From Vicia villosa (lineage: Eukaryota > Streptophyta > Magnoliopsida > Fabales > Fabaceae), in contig NC_081185.1 of NCBI RefSeq assembly GCF_029867415.1, positions 86,663,251-86,727,250 on the forward strand: DNA of 64,000 nt, given 5' to 3'. Position numbers and translations under genes: made by a program. Below are positions 23,947-34,109 of the stretch, in pieces; the stretch's first letter is position 1, and every line of letters begins with the position of its first letter. Below the pieces are notes generated by a model. It was not told where the DNA came from. It did not search any database and saw only the letters and a list, made by a program, of their open reading frames with translations.

Positions 23947-25500
23947 TGATCAGTGGTTTTTACACATTTATTTACCGTTGATTTTAGTCGTATTTGCTTT
24001 ATATTGTCAAGTGTTTTATTTTATTCTTCTACATTTTATGCTTTGGTTGTGGATTTTACTATTTGCAGGCTCCAAGGAATAAATCGAGACAAATCAATGC
24101 GAAAAAGTACAAAAAGGGGAGTTTCGAAGGAAGTGAAAAATCAAGCTACATTAGGTCTGACACGACCACCTGTGTCACCTGAAACTGGCAGTGTTAGGAT
24201 GAAGCGTGGCCAAGAAAATGCAAAAGTGATGAAATTCACGAGGCTGACACGGCTCGTGTTAGCAAGTGTGAGATCTAGAAATTTTCAGCATGTTTCTCAT
24301 CGTGACAGGCGTGTAGTATTTTGATCATAACTGGAGCTTCGTAACTCGGAATGACGCGGTTCCGGTGGCAAAATTTCGCTAACGAAAAGGGCTACAACTT
24401 TCATGAAGAACGCAAATCCAAATTCTGAAGTTAAGGACCAACACGGCCCGTGTTACCTAACACGGCCACCCGTGTCAGCAGTGCTGAGTGTGATTTTGAA
24501 AAATTAAGTTCAGGAGGCCAACACGGCCACCCGTGTTGCCTGACACGGCCAGTGTTGGCTAAAACGCTGATTTTGCTGATTTTTGTGATTTTTTATTAAG
24601 TGTTGACCCAAGGGGCATTTTGGGTACTTCCAACCAACCTAAGTGAGTCTGCACTATTTAGAAGAGTTTTAACGGTGAATTAGGGGACTTTTTGGCCGGG
24701 GAGAAGAAACACGATTGAAGATTGGAGAAAACAAGGGTTTGGGAGAGAAGAAGATTTTCATGAACGGAAGCGATTGAAGATCAACTATCATCTCAATTCT
24801 TGTAATGTCTCTATTTTATATTTTGTTTTCTTTGAACGATATGAGTAGCTAATCCCCAATGCTAGGGGTGTCCCTGATTGGATCATGTAATGACTTTGAA
24901 TTCTTGATTTCCTCAATTGCATGTTTTATTATTCAATTTGATTATACAATGTTTTTATGCTTTCTTTGTCGGACAAACAAGGATTGATTTACGGTTAACG
25001 ATTTGCTGGACCGCGGTTGTTAAGGTTTTTGTACGATTAGACTATAGTAGATATCACCTAGGACTTGGGATACCCTATAGTTACCGGTTAACTCTTGATA
25101 ACATAAAGGCTTGATTTCATCATATTTCTCTAAGGACTTAGGATTTAGGATGAATGTTCAAAGGTTTTCCCGCTAAGGAATTAGGGGAAAATATCCTAAA
25201 GGGCTGGTAATTGAATAGTATGAACTTGTTGAGGAGATCTTAATCCAAGGTTATTACAGGAACAATCACACACTTTACCCTAGCATAATACTCATATTTG
25301 TCAAAAAGCCAATTTACTTTTCTGCTTATTTTAATTATTGTTTAGTCACAATTTGCAAACACAACCCCAACATTAGTTTTTGTTTAATTGAACTACAATT
25401 TGAACTCGATATTACTACGCAGTCCTTGAGATCGACATTCGGGGAATTTCCCTATTATTACTACAGAGGCAAAATAGTACACTTGCTATTTTACCGATCA
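23947..25500 (+). repeat. 5' LTR of the nested Athila-like element
   Basis: 1554 bp, nearly identical to 27422-28975. It contains spaced motifs such as AACACGGCCACCCGTGTT (about 24435-24555) similar in type to those in the host LTR. Confidence 0.93.
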
Positions 25501-25506
25501 AGTTTT

Positions 25507-25524
25507 TGGCGCCGTTGCCGGGGA
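25507..25524 (+). promoter_or_regulatory. Primer binding site of the nested element (tRNA-Asp type)
   Basis: TGGCGCCGTTGCCGGGGA starts six bases after the LTR end. The same sequence is on the minus strand at 31243-31260 in the host element. Confidence 0.85.
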
Positions 25525-25659
25525 CTGCCAAAATATAGAGTTTTAATTTTAGTTCAATTGAAATTTTGTTGCTCGTCAACTAAAATTTTGTTTTTGTTTT
25601 TGTTTATTTGAATTTGTTTTATCATCAAAAATTTTTTTTTTTAAAAAGTCAGATTATTT

Positions 25660-26307
25660 TTGCTTCATGAATTCTTCTATACTTTGCTACTAACAAATTG
25701 TCTGAGTTTTGTAGCTATGTATTGTTTTGATACATTGCCACCTGTATCTCCTGCATGTTGGTCGCCTGATTCAGGAGTCACCTTGGAAGAGGCGACTAAA
25801 ATTTTTAAAGCATATAAGAGAGAGGTAAGAATCCTTATGAATGAATGTAAGGAAGCTAACTTTTACCCAGATAGGTTTATTTGGAGAAAGTTAGAGTTGG
25901 AAGAAGAATATGTGAAACCAGAAGAAAAATGCATAATATCAGATGAAGAGGATGCAGTAAGAATAGAAGAATTTGAGGTAAAAAAGAAATATGGGGAAGA
26001 AGAAACAAGGAAACTTGAAGATGATCGAGTTTTAGATAAAACCACAAATTTAACAATTTGTGAAGATGTGGTCACCCAACAAGAAAATCTTCAACAAGAG
26101 AGTATCCCCAAAAACTATTTTTACAACAAGGCAGATGAAAGACAAGAAATTGACAAAGTATTGGAAGACATTTATGCCTTGTTCAATAAAATCAAGATAA
26201 AAAGGATTTGGCAGCAACATCATCAATACTTCAAGTTCATGGGATTGCTACCAAACAAAAGAAAGAAAAAAGATGATGTGTTCTTTGTGTCATATATGCC
26301 ACCCTAA
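25660..26307 (+). CDS. Orphan acidic/lysine-rich ORF of the nested Athila-like element
   Basis: A 215-codon ORF and the only sizeable one between the LTRs. I recognise no domain: no gag, Cys/His knuckle, protease or RT motif. After a hydrophobic first 25 residues it is highly charged, with a likely helical stretch (about 45-125). It ends with a lysine-rich tail (KRKKKDDVFF) and the residues PP before the stop. Met codons at residue 21 or 47 could be the real start. The post-stop block is the one found after the gag-protease ORF of the host element, so this ORF may be a residue of a larger Athila ORF after internal deletion, or a captured sequence. The intact frame may only reflect the element's youth. 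Confidence 0.5.
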   Translation: MLHEFFYTLLLTNCLSFVAMYCFDTLPPVSPACWSPDSGVTLEEATKIFKAYKREVRILMNECKEANFYPDRFIWRKLELEEEYVKPEEKCIISDEEDAVRIEEFEVKKKYGEEETRKLEDDRVLDKTTNLTICEDVVTQQENLQQESIPKNYFYNKADERQEIDKVLEDIYALFNKIKIKRIWQQHHQYFKFMGLLPNKRKKKDDVFFVSYMPP

Positions 26308-26314
26308 CAAGGGG

Positions 26315-26371
26315 AATGGATCGTCGAGCCATGCGACGTTAAACAAAGCGCTTCGTGGGAGGCAACCCATG
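26315..26371 (+). promoter_or_regulatory. Conserved post-stop hairpin and palindrome, nested copy
   Basis: Eight bases after the stop starts a block matching 23387-23450: GAGCCATGCGACGTTAAAC, AAGCGCTT and the stem CGTGGG-AGGCAA-CCCATG (26354-26371). The one stem change turns a G-C pair into G-T (G-U in RNA), so the hairpin is kept. Confidence 0.75.
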
Positions 26372-27407
26372 ATTTTAACAACTTAGTTTTCTTTTTGTGT
26401 TTGCATGTTTTTTTTGTTTCAGGAAATAAAAAGGGGGACTTTCTGGTGAATGCTAGGAAGCTGCAGTTAGAGTTGCACTACCCTCTGTGAGTCACCCCTC
26501 TCGGGCTTGTTCTGAAACATTGGGGCCAATGTTTAGTTCAAGTTTGGGGGAGGATTTACTCTTGCATTTTTCTTTTTATGTTTTTTTTATGATGTGTAAA
26601 ACCAAACATTGAGTTCTTCCCAAATTTGACCGAAACTTTTATTGTTCATAAGAGCTTCTGATCTAAATAGCAATCGGGAATAGTATATAGAGATGAAGGG
26701 ATGGTTGGTTGAGTGCAGGAAGTTCAGAATAATGTGACAGAAAGGGGGTTTGTTTGAACACCCTTGTTTCCCTAAAAAGTGAGACGAGTCTAACGTGTAG
26801 ATTTGTACCATAGTGCTTGAATCTTGAGAAGTACTCCTTGAGTAGTTTATTTTGACAGCCTGGCATAATTTAGATTCACATACATGTATGATTGGTTGAG
26901 AAACAAATAAAGTTGGCACCAGATGATGCAAAGGCGGTAAAAGGCAACCGGCTCGCTAAGTTGGGTAACCCTCACCCGGTTATTCAGCCCAAAGGGGGTT
27001 GATCCCCAAACGTCGTCCAAATAAGGACAATATATAACTGCAAAGTTTGAAAATTTCATCGGTAAATAAAAGTAGCAAATGCTGCTCATTTGGTGCCAGA
27101 AAAAAAAATGAATTATTGACTAGTCTTGTGTATGTGATGATCATCATAAATTCCCATTGCCTTAATTTGATTGTCCTAATGAAAAAGGAGGAAAATCGGA
27201 AAGAGACTTAAGTACAAAGCATAGTTAGAGAGGAATCCTAAAGGGGAGCTCAGGGTTTAAATGTTCTTGCAGAAACTCTTCGCGTCATGTGAATGCCGAA
27301 CTAACAGTCTCTTGATCAAAAGGAACAGAAATCTCACGTATGAGTACCGGTATGCTGTGATGTTCATTTTCTCTTGTAATTGTCGCTTGAGGTCAAGCAA
27401 CGGTTTA
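26372..27407 (+). other. Non-coding 3' internal region of the nested element
   Basis: No credible ORF on either strand. It contains several oligo-T and G-rich stretches. Confidence 0.65.
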
Positions 27408-27421
27408 AGTTTGGGGGAGTT
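27408..27421 (+). promoter_or_regulatory. Polypurine tract of the nested element
   Basis: AGTTTGGGGGAGTT immediately precedes the 3' LTR. Confidence 0.8.
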
Positions 27422-28975
27422 TGATCAGTGGTTTTTACACATTTATTTACCGTTGATTTTAGTCGTATTTGCTTTATATTGTCAAGTGTTTTATTTTATT
27501 CTTCTACATTTTATGCTTTGGTTGTGGATTTTACTATTTGCAGGCTCCAAGGAATAAATCGAGACAAATCAATGCGAAAAAGTACAAAAAGGGGAGTTTC
27601 GAAGGAAGTGAAAAATCAAGCTACATTAGGTCTGACACGACCACCTGTGTCACCTGAAACTGGCAGTGTTAGGATGAAGCGTGGCCAAGAAAATGCAAAA
27701 GTGATGAAATTCACGAGGCTGACACGGCTCGTGTTAGCAAGTGTGAGATCTAGAAATTTTCAGCATGTTTCTCATCGTGACAGGCGTGTAGTATTTTGAT
27801 CATAACTGGAGCTTCGTAACTCGGAATGACGCGGTTCCGGTGGCAAAATTTCGCTAACGAAAAGGGCTACAACTTTCATGAAGAACGCAAATCCAAATTC
27901 TGAAGTTAAGGACCAACACGGCCCGTGTTACCTAACACGGCCACCCGTGTCAGCAGTGCTGAGTGTGATTTTGAAAAATTAAGTTCAGGAGGCCAACACG
28001 GCCACCCGTGTTGCCTGACACGGCCAGTGTTGGCTAAAACGCTGATTTTGCTGATTTTTGTGATTTTTTATTAAGTGTTGACCCAAGGGGCATTTTGGGT
28101 ACTTCCAACCAACCTAAGTGAGTCTGCACTATTTAGAAGAGTTTTAACGGTGAATTAGGGGACTTTTTGGCCGGGGAGAAGAAACACGATTGAAGATTGG
28201 AGAAAACAAGGGTTTGGGAGAGAAGAAGATTTTCATGAACGGAAGCGATTGAAGATCAACTATCATCTCAATTCTTGTAATGTCTCTATTTTATATTTTG
28301 TTTTCTTTGAACGATATGAGTAGCTAATCCCCAATGCTAGGGGTGTCCCTGATTGGATCATGTAATGACTTTGAATTCTTGATTTCCTTAATTGCATGTT
28401 TTATTATTCAATTTGATTATACAATGTTTTTATGCTTTCTTTGTCGGACAAACAAGGATTGATTTACGGTTAACGATTTGCTGGACCGCGGTTGTTAAGG
28501 TTTTTGTACGATTAGACTATAGTAGATATCACCTAGGACTTGGGATACCCTATAGTTACCGGTTAACTCTTGATAACATAAAGGCTTGATTTCATCATAT
28601 TTCTCTAAGGACTTAGGATTTAGGATGAATGTTCAAAGGTTTTCCCGCTAAGGAATTAGGGGAAAATATCCTAAAGGGCTGGTAATTGAATAGTATGAAC
28701 TTGTTGAGGAGATCTTAATCCAAGGTTATTACAGGAACAATCACACACTTTACCCTAGCATAATACTCATATTTGTCAAAAAGCCAATTTACTTTTCTGC
28801 TTATTTTAATTATTGTTTAGTCACAATTTGCAAACACAACCCCAACATTAGTTTTTGTTTAATTGAACTACAATTTGAACTCGATATTACTACGCAGTCC
28901 TTGAGATCGACATTCGGGGAATTTCCCTATTATTACTACAGAGGCAAAATAGTACACTTGCTATTTTACCGATCA
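27422..28975 (+). repeat. 3' LTR of the nested Athila-like element
   Basis: 1554 bp, the same length as the 5' LTR. Confidence 0.93.
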
Positions 28976-30939
28976 GCTATCCCATATGATTTCTTAATGG
29001 TGTGATCAGCGAACTTCAACTTTGTCTCACTTTCACTTATCTTTCCCAATTCAAGCTTTTTAAAGATAGATAGTGGCATTAAACTCACACTAGAACCCGA
29101 ATCAATGAGTACCTTTTTAAACATTCTGTTCTTGATAGTGCATGGTATCGCCGCCGCTCCAGGGTCTTTCTTCTTGATGGGGATCTTCCTTGCTGGAGAG
29201 ACTATACTACACTTTTCTGTTGCAATTTCTGGTTCTCCCCCCATTGGCCTCTTTTTACCGATAACCTCCTTCATAAACTTCTTGTATAAAGACATTTGCT
29301 CAAGTGCTTCAAAGAAAGGTAGATTAACCTCTAACTTTTTAAACAAGGCTGCAAACTTCTCAAAATCCTTTCCTGTTGAATTCTTCTTTGTCACTCTAGA
29401 AGGAAAAGGAAGCTTGATTGCCGGTTTAGCATCTTTCTTATTTTTCTCTTCAAGTTGCTTAACCGGTGGTATCACAATTTCGGGCTCTTTCACATTCTCT
29501 CTTATCTCAAAATCTACCTCAATCACCAAGGGATCATCTATTTCCTCTTTTTCTTTTTCCGGTTCTGCCATTTTCTTACTCCTTGTAGTAACAGCATTAA
29601 TCTTCTCTTCGATTTTAGGATTTTTCACAATTGAGCTCGGAAGGGTACCTTGTGCCTGTAGAGTGAGATGTTGTGCTATCTGACTCATTTGAATTTCCAG
29701 ATTCTTGATTGAAGCGCTGGTGTTCCTTAGATTTCTCCTAGTTTCTTCCTGGAATTGAGAGTTTTGAGCTGCCATTTTTTCAATAGCGATCTCCCAATCT
29801 TCTTTCTTCGGTACCTGTTGTTGAAATTGTTGTTGACCTTGAGTTTGGAACTGTTGTGGATGGTGTTGGAATTGTTGCTGGTATGGTGGTTGTTGTGGAG
29901 GTATGTATTGATGTGGCTGAGCTTGAGATTGATATTGGTTGAGTCCCTGCTTTTGAATATTTCCTTGTTGGTCTTTCCATGCGAAATTAGGATGATTTTT
30001 CCAACCCGGATTATAAGTATTGGCGTATGGATTATTTTGCCTCAACATATGAATTTGTTCCACCTGTTCCTGCGTTGCCACACAATGCATAGCAAAATGT
30101 GGTCCACTACATATTTCACATACAACTGAGGCGGCTGGTTCAATTTGTGCTACCTTTTGTTCACTAAGATTCATCTTCTTCAGTCTTCTTTCTACTTCAG
30201 CTGCAATTTGGTCTTCCATTTTAACTTCCTGATCAGCAAGCTTCAAATCAATTTTACCTTCCGGTTGACTCATTGCACGGTCATATAACTCGATGTGCTC
30301 ATTAGCAGCAATAGCTTCTATGATCCTCTTGATACCCGTGGCTGTTGAAAAATTAGTTGAGCCACCGGCAGCCGTATCAATAAGTTGTTTTGCCTTAATT
30401 CGGAGACCATTTACGAAAGTCTGCATTTGCTCGATTGGGTCCATATTATGAGTAGGACATGCAACCAAACATCTCTTGAACCTTTTGTATGCATCCCCCA
30501 ACGATTCCCCTTCTTTCTGCTTGAAGTTTACAATATCATATCTTTTTCGGATGAAAACTGATGCGGGGAAGTACTCGTTAAGAAAAGCGGTTTCCATTTG
30601 TTGCCATGTGGTGATGCTTCCAGCCGGAAGTGAGTAAAACCACTCTTCCGCATCTTCAGATAAGGTAAAAGGAAACATTACAAGTCTCTTAGCTTCTTCA
30701 GAATGACCTTCAATCTTTAATGACGTTGTCGTGGTGAGGAATCTTTGTAGATGCTTATTTGCATCTTCATTGATTCGTCCCGCAAACGGCTTGCTCTCCA
30801 ACTGTCGGATAGTTGAAGGATGAAGTTGGAAGTGTGCAACATTGACCGGTTGGTTTACAATGGTCATTCTTCCAAGCGGTGCATTGGCCCTTCCATAATC
30901 ACCCAAAAGTCTCTCTGGAGGAGGTGGATCAGCTGCCAT
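28976..30939 (-). CDS. gag: Athila-type Gag and protease N-terminus
   Basis: Starts MAADPPPPERLLGDYG. Residues about 45-215 are a retrotransposon gag domain (EEWFYSLPAGSITTW, FLNEYFPASVFIRKRYDIVNF). One Cys/His cluster, CEICSGPHFAMHC, is at 274-286. A Gln/Pro-rich stretch (about 320-390) is followed by a coiled-coil-like segment. The aspartic protease active site LIDSGSSVSLMPL is at about 610. The frame is broken by the nested element in the protease and resumes at 23941. In Athila elements this polyprotein forms particles and is cleaved by the protease. The codons before 30939 stay partly open, so an upstream start is possible. Confidence 0.88.
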
Positions 30940-31242
30940 AGTTTCAGGCTCAGAATTTGACTGCTCGGACTGAATAGATATTACTTCTTCGTCTTCTGAT
31001 TCTGAAACTACAAGTGATTCTTCTTTCGATGCCAGTCTTTTCCGCTTAACTTCTCGGAGTCGTGCTCACAATAATCTTTCGGGTTCTGCGTCAAAAAGAA
31101 GTTCAGCTGAGGATTTACCTCGCATACAAGATTAGACGGTTATTAATTGAGAGGAAAAAAAATAAAAGTTCCTGAAAAATAAAATTTTAGTTGCAGAGCA
31201 ACAAAATTTCAATTGACTTATTAATCACTTATATTTTGGCAA

Positions 31243-31260
31243 TCCCCGGCAACGGCGCCA
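31243..31260 (-). promoter_or_regulatory. Primer binding site of the Athila-type element (tRNA-Asp type)
   Basis: On the minus strand it reads TGGCGCCGTTGCCGGGGA, six bases from the LTR end at 31267. Confidence 0.85.
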
Positions 31261-31266
31261 AAAACT

Positions 31267-32633
31267 TGACCGGAAAAATAGCAAGTGTACTATTTTCACC
31301 GATGTAGTAATAATGGGTTTTACCCCAAGTATCGATCACGAGGATTGCGTGGGAAACACAAGTTATTTAAGTCAATTAAACAAAAGAGCAAATAGGTGTT
31401 TTGTTATAATGCAATAAGTAAATTTAAATAAAAGAAATAATAAAAATAAGCTGAAATTAAAGTTTGACTTTTTAGATGTAATTTGAGGTAATGCCAGGGT
31501 AGGTGTTTGATCTTCCTTATAATGACTCTGTAAAAAGATCTCTTTAACAAGTTCATAGAATGCAACTATTTGTTCTTAAGGGTGTTTCCCTAAGTCCTTA
31601 GTGGAAAACCTTTTGGTTTGCAATCCTATTGCCTAAGTCCTTAGAAACAAAGGTTTTCAAACCAAAGATGTAAATCATCAAGAATGTTCAAATAACCTTT
31701 CGGTATCCCTAGTCCTAGGTGATAACTACTAGATCAAATTGTTTAAAAACCTTAACAACCGTAGTCCTACAAATTGTTAACCGTAGATCAATTTTTGTTT
31801 TTCCGACAAAGAAGGCATAAAAACATTAAACAATCAAATTGCATAAAACTAATACTTGATTAAAGAAATACGGAATTCAAAAGTCATTACAATTCAAATC
31901 AGGGACACCCCCTGGCATTGGGGAGTTTAGCCTCTCATAATATTCAAGAAACCAAAATCACAAAGTTTAGACATTTACAAAGATTAGGAGAACTCGGATC
32001 TTCAATGGTGTCCACCGTTGAATCTCTGCGTCTTCCAACACCTTGATGAAGCTATCTTTTCTCTGCTCTGGAATTCTCTCGTACGATCCAAAAATCTCTT
32101 CCCCTTGTCTCTCAAGCCTCTTTTAATCCCTCTGGGTTTTCAGATTTCCGCCACAATGCCCAAACTGCCCCCGGACTTAAAAAAAATTGGAAAAACCACA
32201 AATTTAGAAATCCTGCCCGCACCGCTGACACGGTCGTGTCCCTTGACACGGCCGTGTCCCTTGACACGGGCAGACCGTGTCCGCTTCTGGTCTGGGAGAT
32301 CAATTCTTCTTGAGGCCTGACACGGCCGTGTCAGGTGACACGGTCAGACCGTGTCCGCCTCTGCCCATATGCTTTTTTCTTGCTTTTTGCTTCTTTCTTC
32401 ACACTTTTGGCCACGCGATCTTCCATCAATCTGAAGCTAACCTGAAACCATTACCAAACGAGATCAAAAGCACCTAATTGACAATGAAAACGACATAAAA
32501 ACACATTGCTCATAGAATAACTAGAATTAGATGAATTAAAGAAAAACACTTAAAAACAACCACAAAGTGTTACCAAGTATGGCGATCTTATGCCGAATGT
32601 ATGACGAAATTAAGTAGAAATGGTGACCGATCA
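31267..32633 (-). repeat. 5' LTR of the Athila-type element (1367 bp)
   Basis: Pairs with 20640-21989. The one notable length change is an extra CTTGACACGGCCGTGTCC unit at about 32235-32260. Confidence 0.9.
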
Positions 32634-32638
32634 ATTAC

Positions 32639-33058
32639 TGTCTTCGAAAAACAGTTGATGTGAACACGGTTAAATTCTAACCAGTTCATCCCTAGGATTA
32701 CATCGAGTTGTTTCAACGGAAGGCACACTAAGTCCATCCCGAATTCCCTACCAAAAATATCAACCGGACAATTCAACCATGCAGACGAAGTAGTTACTGA
32801 CCCCGACGCTGGAGTATCAATAACCATACTTCCATTTATTTCAGATATTTCCAAATTCAACCTCTCAGCACAATCTAAAGAAATAAAATAATGAGTTGCT
32901 CCAGTATCAATAATCGCAACTAAAGGTGTGCCATGAATAAAACACGTACCTTTAATTAGTCTATCCTCCTGAGTGGTTTCCGATCCAGACAAAGCAAAGA
33001 CCTTCCCTCCAGCTTGGTTCTTCTTCGGTTTAGGACACTGTGGGCTAATGTGACCTTC
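32639..33058 (-). pseudogene. Tekay-like aspartic protease fragment
   Basis: The minus-strand translation has the active-site motif IIDTGATHYFISLDCAERL and the flap/C-terminal pattern VDIFGREFGMDLVCLPL and DVILGMNWL, typical of the protease of chromovirus-type Ty3/gypsy elements. It is downstream of, and in frame with, gag apart from one stop codon at 33059-33061. It is cut at its 3' side by the Athila-type insertion and resumes at 20634. Confidence 0.85.
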
Positions 33059-33973
33059 CTAACCACAATTGTAACAAGTCACAATCTTCTTCTTACAATC
33101 AGCGGCAACATGACCCACCTCTTCACACTTGAAGCACTTCTTCTGATTCAGCTTGCACTCATTCCTACGGTGCCCGACCTCACCATAGTTATAGCACCTG
33201 ACAAAAGCACTGGAGTCTCCCCCACTAGGCTTCTTCCAACCACCAGTCTTTGGATTACCTCTACCATATGGCTTACCCTTATCCATAGGCTTCTTCCCTT
33301 TCCTGTCAACTAACTCGCGAGAGTGAGATGACTTCAGCTTGAGATTATCTTCCTCGAAGATCCTACTACAGTCCACCAAGTCTACAAATCTCCGGATTCT
33401 CTGATATCTGATACCCTGCTTAATCTCATTACGGAGACCGTTCTCGAACTTGACGCATTTCGAGAATTCACTAGCTTCATCATTGTTGTAGTGGGCGTAG
33501 TACTTTGCCAACTCAACGAACTTCGAAGCATACTCTGGTACTGTCATACTACCTTGAACTAGTTCCAGAAATTCAATTTCCTTTCGACCTCTCACGTCTT
33601 CAGGAAAGTACCTTCTCAAAAACTCTCTCTTGAACACAGCCCAAGAAATAGCCACACCATCAGCTTCCAGTTCAGTCCTGGTAGTAAGCCACCAGTCGTC
33701 AGCCTCATCAGACAACATGTGAGTACCATACCTCACCTTCAGATCCTTAGCACAATCGATGACTCTGAAGATTCTCTCGATCTCCTTAAGCCACTTCTGA
33801 GCACCTTCAGGATCATGCGTGCCCTTGAACAATGGAGGATTGTTCCTCTGAAAACTGTTCAGCTGCCTGTCAGCACCGATCGCAGCTCCATTGGCATTTC
33901 CTCCCAGCACACCAGCAATCATGCCCAGAGCCTCAGCGATAGCATCATCGTTTCTTCCTCCTCTTCCAGCCAT
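33059..33973 (-). pseudogene. gag: Tekay-like Gag, ending at a premature TAG
   Basis: Starts MAGRGGRNDDAIAEALG. It contains the gag core (FKGTHDPEGAQKWLKEIERIF, AISWAVFKREFLRRYFP, MTVPEYASKFVELAKY) and a basic linker. Knuckles follow: CYNYGEVGHRRNEC (the second Cys is Tyr, so damaged), CFKCEEVGHVAADC, and a third CYNCG that is cut by TAG at 33059-33061, where GAG (Glu) would be expected. Knuckle and protease reading resumes directly after the stop. The element probably died by this nonsense change as well as by the later insertions. Confidence 0.85.
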
Positions 33974-34089
33974 TGTTCTGCTTAAATCACAACCAATTTA
34001 ATCAGAACAGAAGTATCGACAGTTAACTCTTACTAGTCGCATACATAGGAAAGCAAAACTGACACTAAGACTCTGGTCATAACGACCGA

Positions 34090-34105
34090 CTATGTTCTGA
34101 TACCA
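34090..34105 (-). promoter_or_regulatory. Primer binding site of the Tekay-like element (tRNA-iMet type)
   Basis: On the minus strand it reads TGGTATCAGAACATAG, four bases after the LTR end. TGGTATCAGA is the usual complement of initiator tRNA-Met. Confidence 0.85.
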
Positions 34106-34109
34106 CTAT

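Larger units (their letters stand above)
23947..28975 (+). mobile_element. Young non-autonomous Athila-like LTR element nested in the Athila-type element
   Basis: TGATCAG...CCGATCA with the 5-bp duplication GCTAT on both sides (23942-23946 and 28976-28980). It has two 1554-bp LTRs, an Athila-type primer site, one short ORF and a polypurine tract. By eye only one base differs between the LTRs (C at about 24911, T at about 28386), so the insertion is very recent. It lies opposite in strand to its host and interrupts the host protease. The LTR 3' end (AATAGTACACTTGCTATTTT) is shared with the host's LTR, marking the two as relatives. Confidence 0.93.
20640..32633 (-). mobile_element. Athila-type non-autonomous retrotransposon (gag-protease only)
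   Basis: Begins TGATCGG and ends CCGATCA on the plus strand, flanked by the 5-bp duplication ATTAC (20635-20639 and 32634-32638). In minus-strand order: 5' LTR 31267-32633, tRNA-Asp-type primer site, gag-protease ORF, non-coding tail, polypurine tract and 3' LTR 20640-21989. Without the nested 5-kb insertion it is about 7 kb. RT, RNase H and integrase are absent with no sign of a later cut there, which fits a gag-carrying deletion derivative. The LTRs differ by roughly 14 substitutions plus a 17-18-base tandem copy, about 1%. Confidence 0.9.

Noticed and set aside
23953..24324. 123-codon ORF, duplicated at 27428-27799
   Set aside because: Lies in both LTRs of the nested element and begins at its terminus; no domain. 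The duplication is due to LTR identity.
29105..29683. 192-codon plus-strand ORF
   Set aside because: Antisense shadow of the Athila-type gag-protease ORF.
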